A stretch of 35,856 nt of DNA from positions 1 to 35,856 of the forward strand of contig NW_003151883.1 in NCBI RefSeq assembly GCF_000003605.2. The letters are read 5' to 3'. The DNA comes from Saccoglossus kowalevskii (taxonomy: Eukaryota > Hemichordata > Enteropneusta > Harrimaniidae). Numbering within the stretch: position 1 is the stretch's first letter; every line of letters starts with the position of its first letter. Below are positions 25,596 through 34,278 of the stretch, piece by piece. The notes below the pieces were generated by a model that did no database searches, was not told the DNA's origin, and saw only the letters and a list, made by a program, of their open reading frames with translations. The position numbers were made by a program, and so were the translations under genes.

Positions 25596-25658
25596 GAGCA
25601 TATATGCAATGCACTATGGAAGAGAAATTCAAATTTGGAATCACTGAGCATGTTCAAT
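25596..25658 (+). repeat. 63-bp unit (GTTCAATGAG insertion)
   Basis: The junction reads GTTCAATGAG, one base longer than GTTAATGAG or GTCAATGAG; it also has GAATCACT instead of GAACCACT. It raises the phase by 1 and causes spurious 71- and 65-codon frames around 25,529-25,757 on the two strands. Confidence 0.92.
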
Positions 25659-27022
25659 GAGCATATATGCAATGCACTATGGGAGAGAAATTCAAATTTG
25701 GAACCACTGAGCATGTTAATGAGCATATATGTAATGCACTATGGGAGAGAAACTTAAATATGGAACCACTGAGCATGTTAATTAGCATATATGCAATGCA
25801 CTATGGAAGGGAAATTCAAATTTGGAACCACTGAGCATGTTAATGAGCATATATGCAATGCACTATGGAAGGGAAATTCAAATTTGGAACCACTGAGCAT
25901 GTCAATGAGCATATATGCAATGCACTATGGAAGGGAAATTCAAATTTGGAACCACTGAGCATGTTAATTAGCATATATGTAATGCACTATGGGAGAGAAA
26001 TTCAAATTTGGAACCACTGAGCATGTCAATGAGCATATATGCAATGCACTATGGAAGGGAAATTCAAATTTGGAACCACTGAGCATGTCAATGAGCATAT
26101 ATGCAATGCACTATGGAAGAGAAACTTAAATTTGGAACCACTGAGCATTTTAATGAGCATATATGCAATGCACTATGGAAGAGAAATTCAAATTTGGAAC
26201 CACTGAGCATGTTAATAAGCATATATGCAATGCACTATGGAAGAAAAATTTACATTTGGAACCACTGAGCATGTTAATGAGCATATATGCAATGCACTAT
26301 GGAAGAGAAATTTACATTTGGAACCACTGAGCATGTTAATGAGCATATATGCAATGCACTATGGAAGAGACATTTACATTTGGAACCACTGAGCATGTTA
26401 ATGAGCATATATGCAATGCACTATGGAAGAAAAATTTACATTTGGAACCACTGAGCATGTTAATGAGCATATATACAATGCACTATGGAAGGGAAATTCA
26501 AATTTGGAACCACTGAGCATGTTAATGAGCATATATACAATGCACTATGGAAGAGAAATTCAAATTTGGAACCACTGAGCATGTTAATGAGCATATATGC
26601 AATGCACTATGGAAGAAAAATTTACATTTGGAACCACTGAGCATGTTAATGAGCATATATGCAATGCACTATGGAAGAGAAATTTACATTTGGAACCACT
26701 GAGCATGTTAATGAGCATATATGCAATGCACTATGGAAGAGAAATTTACATTTGGAACCACTGAGCATGTTAATGAGCATATATGCAATGCACTATGGAA
26801 GAGAAATTTACATTTGGAACCACTGAGCATGTTAATGAGCATATATGCAATGCACTATGGAAGAGAAACTTAAATTTGGAACCACTGAGCATGTCAATGA
26901 GCATATATGCAATGCACTATGGAAGAAAAATTTACATTTGGAACCACTGAGCATGTTAATGAGCATATATGTAATGCACTATGGAAGAGAAATTTACATT
27001 TGGAACCACTGAGCATGTTAAT

Positions 27023-27332
27023 GAGCATATATGCAATGCACTATGGAAGAGAAATTCAAATTTGGAACCACTGAGCATGTTAATTAACATATATACAATG
27101 CACTATGGAAGGGAAATTCAAATTTGGAACCACTGAGCATGTCAATGAGCATATATGCAATGCACTATGGGAGAGAAATTGAAATTTGGAACCACTGAGC
27201 ATGTTAATGAGCATATATGCAATGCACTATGGAAGAGAAATTTACATTTGGAACCACTGAGCATGTTAATGAGCATATATGCAATGCACTATGGAAGAGA
27301 AATTCAAATTTGGAACCACTGAGCATGTTAAT
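27023..27332 (+). repeat. Five-unit block, copy 2, with TTAATTAA junctions
   Basis: Same order as 21,816-22,125: a/F ending ttaattaac, ac c/F with tcaatgag, b/G, a/H, a/F ending ttaattaac. The following unit differs (gc b/H here, ac c/F there). The b/G core is otherwise scarce in this domain, which supports transfer as a block. Confidence 0.82.
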
Positions 27333-28076
27333 TAACATATATGCAATGCACTATGGGAGAGAAATTTACATTTGGAACCACTGAGCATGTTAATGAGCAT
27401 ATATGCAATGAACTATGGAAGAGAAATTTACATTTGGAACCAATGAGCATGTTAATGAGCATATATGCAATGCACTATGGAAGAGAAATTCAAATTTGGA
27501 ACCACTGAGCATGTTAATGAGCATATATGCAATGCACTATGGAAGAGAAATTCAAATTTGGAACCACTGAGCATGTTAATGAGCATATATGCAATGCACT
27601 ATGGAAGAGAAATTCAAATTTGGAACCACTGAGCATGTTAATGAGCATATATGCAATGCACTATGGAAGAGAAATTCAAATTTGAAACCAATGAGCATGT
27701 TAATGAGCATATATGCAATGCACTATGGAAGAGAAATTCAAATTTGAAACCACTGAGCATGTTAATGAGCATATATGTAATGCACTATGGAAGAGAAATT
27801 CAAATTTGGAACCACTGAGCATGTTAATGAGCATATATGCAATGCACTATGGAAGGGAAATTTAAATTTGGAACCACTGAGCATGTCAATGAGCATATAT
27901 GCAATGCACTATGGGAGAGAAACTCAAATTTGGAACCACTGAGCATGTCAATGAGCATATATGCAATGCACTATGGAAGAGAAATTTACATTTGGAACCA
28001 CTGAGCATGTTAATTAGCATATATGCAATGCACTATGGAAGAGAAATTCAAATTTGAAACCAATGAGCATGTTAAT

Positions 28077-28510
28077 GAGCATATATACAATGCACTATGG
28101 AAGAGAAATTTAAATTTGGAACCACTGAGCATGTTAATTAGCATATATACAATGCACTATGGAAGAGAAATTTACATTTGGAACCACTGAGCATGTTAAT
28201 GAGCATATATGCAATGCACTATGGAAGAGAAACTTAAATTTGGAACCACTGAGCATGTTAATGAGCATATATGCAATGCACTATGGAAGAGAAACTTAAA
28301 TTTGGAACCAATGAGCATGTTAATGAGCATATATGCAATGCACTATGGAAGAGAAATTTACATTTGGAACCACTGAGCATGTTAATGAGCATATATGCAA
28401 TGCACTATGGAAGAGAAACTTAAATTTGGAACCACTGAGCATGTTAATGAGCATATATGCAATGCACTATGGAAGAGAAACTTAAATTTGGAACCAATGA
28501 GCATGTTAAT
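28077..28510 (+). repeat. Seven-unit K-core block, copy 1 (434 bp)
   Basis: Order: ac a/N with ttaattag, ac a/H, a/K/1, a/K/2, a/H, a/K/1, a/K/2. It recurs at 30,185-30,618, exactly 34 units (2,108 bp) away. Inside it, K/1 and K/2 pairs separated by an H unit suggest an older 186-bp trimer. Confidence 0.85.
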
Positions 28511-28572
28511 GAGCATATATGCAATGCACTATGGAAGAGAAATTTAAATATGGAACCACTGAGCATGTTAAT

Positions 28573-29378
28573 GAGCATATATGCAATGCACTATGGAAGG
28601 GAAATTCAAATTTGGAACCACTGAGCATGTTAATGAGCATATATGCAATGCACTATGGAAGAGAAATTCAAATTTGGAACCACTGAGCATGTTAATGAGC
28701 ATATATGCAATGAACTATGGAAGGGAAATTTAAATTTGGAACCACTGAGCATGTTAATGAGCATATATGCAATGCACTATGGGAGAGAAATTCAAATTTG
28801 GAACCAATGAGCATGTTAATGAGCATATATGCAATGCACTATGGAAGAGAAATTTACATTTGGAACCACTGAGCATGTTAATGAGCATATATGCAATGCA
28901 CTATGGAAGGGAAATTCAAATTTGGAACCACTGAGCATGTTAATGAGCATATATGCAATGAACTATGGAAGGGAAATTTAAATTTGGAACCACTGAGCAT
29001 GTTAATGAGCATATATGCAATGCACTATGGGAGAGAAATTCAAATTTGGAACCAATGAGCATGTTAATGAGCATATATGCAATGCACTATGGAAGAGAAA
29101 CTTAAATTTGGAACCAATGAGCATGTTAATGAGCATATATGCAATGCACTATGGAAGAGAAATTTAAATTTGGAACCAATGAGCATGTTAATGAGCATAT
29201 ATGCAATGCACTATGGAAGGGAAATTCAAATTTGGAACCACTGAGCATGTTAATGAGCATATATGCAATGAACTATGGAAGGGAAATTTAAATTTGGAAC
29301 CACTGAGCATGTTAATGAGCATATATGCAATGCACTATGGGAGAGAAATTTAAATTTGGAACCAATGAGCATGTTAAT
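28573..29378 (+). repeat. Four- to five-unit higher-order repeat around an aac c/N unit
   Basis: The series c/F (or c/F, a/F), aac c/N, b/F/2 (or b/N/2) recurs with the aac unit at 28,697, 28,945 and 29,255, spaced 248 and 310 bp (4 and 5 units). Similar aac c/N units occur at 29,813 and 29,937. The varying filler units (a/H, or a/K and a/N) show that the multimer is not fixed. Confidence 0.78.
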
Positions 29379-30184
29379 GAGCATATATGCAATGCACTAT
29401 GGAAGGGAAATTCAAATTTGGAACCACTGAGCATGTTAATGAGCATATATGCAATGCACTATGGAAGAGAAATTTACATTTGGAACCACTGAGCATGTTA
29501 ATGAGCATATATGCAATGCACTATGGGAGAGAAATTCAAATTTGGAACCACTGAGCATGTCAATGAGCATATATGCAATGCACTATGGGAGAGAAATTCA
29601 AATTTGGAACCACTGAGCATGTCAATGAGCATATATGCAATGCACTATGGAAGAGAAATTCAAATTTGGAACCAATGAGCATGTTAATGAGCATATATGC
29701 AATGCACTATGGGAGAGAAATTCAAATTTGGAACCACTGAGCATGTTAATGAGCATATATGCAATGCACTATGGAAGAGAAATTCAAATTTGGAACCACT
29801 GAGCATGTTAATGAGCATATATGCAATGAACTATGGAAGGGAAATTTAAATTTGGAACCAATGAGCATGTTAATGAGCATATATGCAATGCACTATGGAA
29901 GGGAAATTCAAATTTGGAACCACTGAGCATGTTAATGAGCATATATGCAATGAACTATGGAAGGGAAATTTAAATTTGGAACCACTGAGCATGTTAATGA
30001 GCATATATGCAATGCACTATGGAAGAGAAATTTACATTTGGAACCACTGAGCATGTTAATTAGCATATATGCAATGCACTATGGAAGAGAAATTTAAATT
30101 TGGAACCACTGAGCATGTTAATGAGCATATATGCAATGCACTATGGAAGGGAAATTTAAATTTGGAACCACTGAGCATGTTAAT

Positions 30185-30618
30185 GAGCATATATACAATG
30201 CACTATGGAAGAGAAATTTAAATTTGGAACCACTGAGCATGTTAATTAGCATATATACAATGCACTATGGAAGAGAAATTTACATTTGGAACCACTGAGC
30301 ATGTTAATGAGCATATATGCAATGCACTATGGAAGAGAAACTTAAATTTGGAACCACTGAGCATGTTAATGAGCATATATGCAATGCACTATGGAAGAGA
30401 AACTTAAATTTGGAACCAATGAGCATGTTAATGAGCATATATGCAATGCACTATGGAAGAGAAATTTACATTTGGAACCACTGAGCATGTTAATGAGCAT
30501 ATATGCAATGCACTATGGAAGAGAAACTTAAATTTGGAACCACTGAGCATGTTAATGAGCATATATGCAATGCACTATGGAAGAGAAACTTAAATTTGGA
30601 ACCAATGAGCATGTTAAT
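30185..30618 (+). repeat. Seven-unit K-core block, copy 2 (434 bp)
   Basis: Repeats the unit order of 28,077-28,510. The eighth unit differs (a/N/2 here, a unit with AATATGG there), while the ninth (c/F/1) agrees again. Confidence 0.85.
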
Positions 30619-30866
30619 GAGCATATATGCAATGCACTATGGAAGAGAAATTTAAATTTGGAACCAATGAGCATGTTAATGAGCATATATGCAATGCACT
30701 ATGGAAGGGAAATTCAAATTTGGAACCACTGAGCATGTTAATGAGCATATATGCAATGCACTATGGGAGAGAAATTTAAATTTGGAACCAATGAGCATGT
30801 CAATGAGCATATATGCAATGCACTATGGAAGGGAAATTTAAATTTGAAACCACTGAGCATGTTAAT

Positions 30867-30992
30867 GAGCATATATGCAATGCACTATGGGAGAGAAATT
30901 CAAATATGGGAACCACTGAGCATGTTAATGAGCATATATGCAATGCACTATGGAAGAGAAATTTACATTTGGAAACCACTGAGCATGTTAAT
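30867..30992 (+). repeat. Two consecutive 63-bp units
   Basis: The unit at 30,867 has an extra G (ATATGGGAACC near 30,908) and the unit at 30,930 an extra A (GGAAACC near 30,972). Two +1 changes in neighbouring units move the frame twice and give spurious 97-, 86- and 97-codon frames across 30,751-31,106 on both strands. The next unit has GATATTTACATTT. Confidence 0.92.
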
Positions 30993-31488
30993 GAGCATAT
31001 ATGCAATGCACTATGGAAGAGATATTTACATTTGGAACCACTGAGCATGTTAATGAGCATATATGTAATGCACTATGGAAGAGAAATTCAAATTTGGAAC
31101 CACTGAGCATGTTAATGAGCATATATGCAATGCACTATGGAAGAAAAATTTACATTTGGAACCACTGAGCATTTTAATGAGCATATATACAATGCACTAT
31201 GGAAGAGAAATTCAAATTTGGAACCACTGAGCATGTTAATGAGCATATATGCAATGCACTATGGAAGAGACATTTACATTTGGAACCACTGAGCATGTTA
31301 ATGAGCATATATGTAATGCACTATGGAAGAGAAATTCAAATTTGGAACCACTGAGCATGTTAATGAGCATATATGCAATGCACTATGGAAGAAAAATTTA
31401 CATTTGGAACCACTGAGCATTTTAATGAGCATATATGCAATGCACTATGGAAGAGAAATTCAAATTTGGAACCACTGAGCATGTTAAT

Positions 31489-31984
31489 GAGCATATATGC
31501 AATGCACTATGGAAGGGAAATTCAAATTTGGAACCACTGAGCATGTTAATGAGCATATATGCAATGCACTATGGAAGAGAAATTTAAATTTGGAACCAAT
31601 GAGCATGTTAATGAGCATATATGCAATGCACTATGGGAGAGAAATTTAAATTTGGAACCACTGAGCATGTCAATGAGCATATATGCAATGCACTATGGAA
31701 GGGAAATTCAAATTTGGAACCACTGAGCATGTCAATGAGCATATATGCAATGCACTATGGGAGAGAAATTTAAATTTGGAACCACTGAGCATGTTAATGA
31801 GCATATATGTAATGCACTATGGAAGAGAAATTCAAATTTGGAACCACTGAGCATGTTAATGAGCATATCTGCAATGCACTATGGGAGAGAAATTTAAATT
31901 TGGAACCAATGAGCATGTTAATGAGCATATATGCAATGCACTATGGGAGAGAAATTCAAATTTGGAACCACTGAGCATGTTAAT
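31489..31984 (+). repeat. Eight-unit block, copy 2 (496 bp)
   Basis: Same unit order as 19,520-20,015, including the unit starting GAGCATATCTGC at 31,861. The offset is 11,969 bp, or 193 units plus the 3 bp of net insertions between them. ATCTGC was seen at only four places in the window (541, 19,892, 20,886, 31,861), all inside duplicated blocks. Confidence 0.85.
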
Positions 31985-32356
31985 GAGCATATATGCAATG
32001 CACTATGGAAGAAAAATTTACATTTGGAACCACTGAGCATGTTAATGAGCATATATGCAATGCACTATGGAAGAGAAATTTACATTTGGAACCACTGAGC
32101 ATGTTAATGAGCATATATGCAATGCACTATGGAAGAGAAATTTACATTTGGAACCACTGAGCATGTTAATGAGCATATATGCAATGCACTATGGAAGAGA
32201 CATTTACATTTGGAACCACTGAGCATGTTAATGAGCATATATGTAATGCACTATGGAAGAGAAATTCAAATTTGGAACCACTGAGCATGTTAATGAGCAT
32301 ATATGCAATGCACTATGGAAGAAAAATTTACATTTGGAACCACTGAGCATGTTAAT

Positions 32357-34278
32357 GAGCATATATGCAATGCACTATGGGAGAGAAATTCAAATTTGGA
32401 ACGACTGAGCATGTTAATGAGCATATATGCAATGCACTATGGGAGAGAAATTCAAATTTGGAACCACTGAGCATGTTAATGAGCATATATACAATGCACT
32501 ATGGAAGGGAAATTTAAATTTGGAACCAATGAGCATGTTAATGAGCATATATGCAATGCACTATGGGAGAGAAATTCAAATTTGGAACCACTGAGCATGT
32601 TAATGAGCATATATGCAATGCACTATGGAAGAGAAATTCAAATTTGGAACCAATGAGCATGTTAATGAGCATATATGCAATGCACTATGGAAGGGAAATA
32701 TAAATTTGGAACCAATGAGCATGTTAATGAGCATATATGTAATGCACTATGGGAGAGAAATTCAAATTTGGAACGACTGAGCATGTTAATGAGCATATAT
32801 GCAATGCACTATGGGAGAGAAATTCAAATTTGGAACGACTGAGCATGTTAATGAGCATATATGCAATGCACTATGGGAGAGAAATTCAAATTTGGAACCA
32901 CTGAGCATGTTAATGAGCATATATACAATGCACTATGGAAGGGAAATTTAAATTTGGAACCAATGAGCATGTTAATGAGCATATATGCAATGCACTATGG
33001 GAGAGAAATTCAAATTTGGAACCACTGAGCATGTTAATGAGCATATATGCAATGCACTATGGAAGGGAAATTTACATTTGGAACCAATGAGCATGTTAAT
33101 GAGCATATATGCAATGCACTATGGGAGAGAAATTCAAATTTGGAACCACTGAGCATGTTAATGAGCATATATGCAATGCACTATGGAAGGGAAATTTACA
33201 TTTGGAACCACTGAGCATGTTAATGAGCATATATGTAATGCACTATGGGAGAGAAATTCAAATTTGGAACGACTGAGCATGTTAATGAGCATATATGCAA
33301 TGCACTATGGGAGAGAAATTCAAATTTGGAACGACTGAGCATGTTAATGAGCATATATGCAATGCACTATGGGAGAGAAATTCAAATTTGGAACCACTGA
33401 GCATGTTAATGAGCATATATACAATGCACTATGGAAGGGAAATTTAAATTTGGAACCAATGAGCATGTTAATGAGCATATATGCAATGCACTATGGGAGA
33501 GAAATTCAAATTTGGAACCACTGAGCATGTTAATGAGCATATATGCAATGCACTATGGAAGGGAAATTTACATTTGGAACCAATGAGCATGTTAATGAGC
33601 ATATATGCAATGCACTATGGGAGAGAAATTCAAATTTGGAACCACTGAGCATGTTAATGAGCATATATGCAATGCACTATGGAAGGGAAATTCAAATTTG
33701 GAACCACTGAGCATGTTAATTAGCATATATGCAATGCACTATGGAAGGGAAATTTAAATTTGGAACCAATGAGCATGTTAATGAGCATATATGTAATGCA
33801 CTATGGGAGAGAAATTCAAATTTGGAACCACTGAGCATGTCAATGAGCATATATGCAATGCACTATGGAAGGGAAATTTAAATTTGGAACCAATGAGCAT
33901 GTTAATGAGCATATATGTAATGCACTATGGGAGAGAAATTCAAATTTGGAACGACTGAGCATGTTAATGAGCATATATGCAATGCACTATGGGAGAGAAA
34001 TTCAAATTTGGAACGACTGAGCATGTTAATGAGCATATATGCAATGCACTATGGGAGAGAAATTCAAATTTGGAACCACTGAGCATGTTAATGAGCATAT
34101 ATACAATGCACTATGGAAGGGAAATTTAAATTTGGAACCAATGAGCATGTTAATGAGCATATATGCAATGCACTATGGGAGAGAAATTCAAATTTGGAAC
34201 CACTGAGCATGTTAATGAGCATATATGCAATGCACTATGGAAGGGAAATTCAAATTTGGAACCACTGAGCATGTTAAT
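32357..34278 (+). repeat. Eight-unit (496-bp) higher-order repeat with CpG-bearing units
   Basis: The series gt b/F/3, b/F/3, b/F/1, ac c/N/2, b/F/1, c/H/2, b/F/1, c/H/1 starts at 32,729 and again at 33,225 (496 bp). A third start at 33,907 follows after 682 bp (11 units) because the second copy has extra c/F, c/N and b/F units. A partial copy (second to fifth units) begins at 32,357. The GAACGACT units put a CpG at 32,402, 32,774, 32,836, 33,270, 33,332, 33,952 and 34,014 in an otherwise CpG-free repeat. Confidence 0.87.

Larger units (their letters stand above)
20080..25740 (+). repeat. Second b/F-rich domain
   Basis: Most units here are gggagag or gaagag with the ttcaaattt core, as in the first 1.8 kb. 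The gaaggg type is nearly absent (seen near 21,900 and 22,147), and H cores are few (about 22,010-22,350). G-core units (ttgaaattt) cluster at 21,440-22,400, and TTAATTAA junctions at 21,873-22,310. It holds close relatives of two blocks from the left domain (231-788 and 913-1,222), so the two b/F domains look related by duplication. Confidence 0.83.

Noticed and set aside
30751-31106. Overlapping 97-, 86- and 97-codon frames on both strands
   Set aside because: They arise from two neighbouring 63-bp units (30,867 and 30,930). Simultaneous open frames on both strands with repeat-derived peptides indicate low-complexity read-through, not coding.
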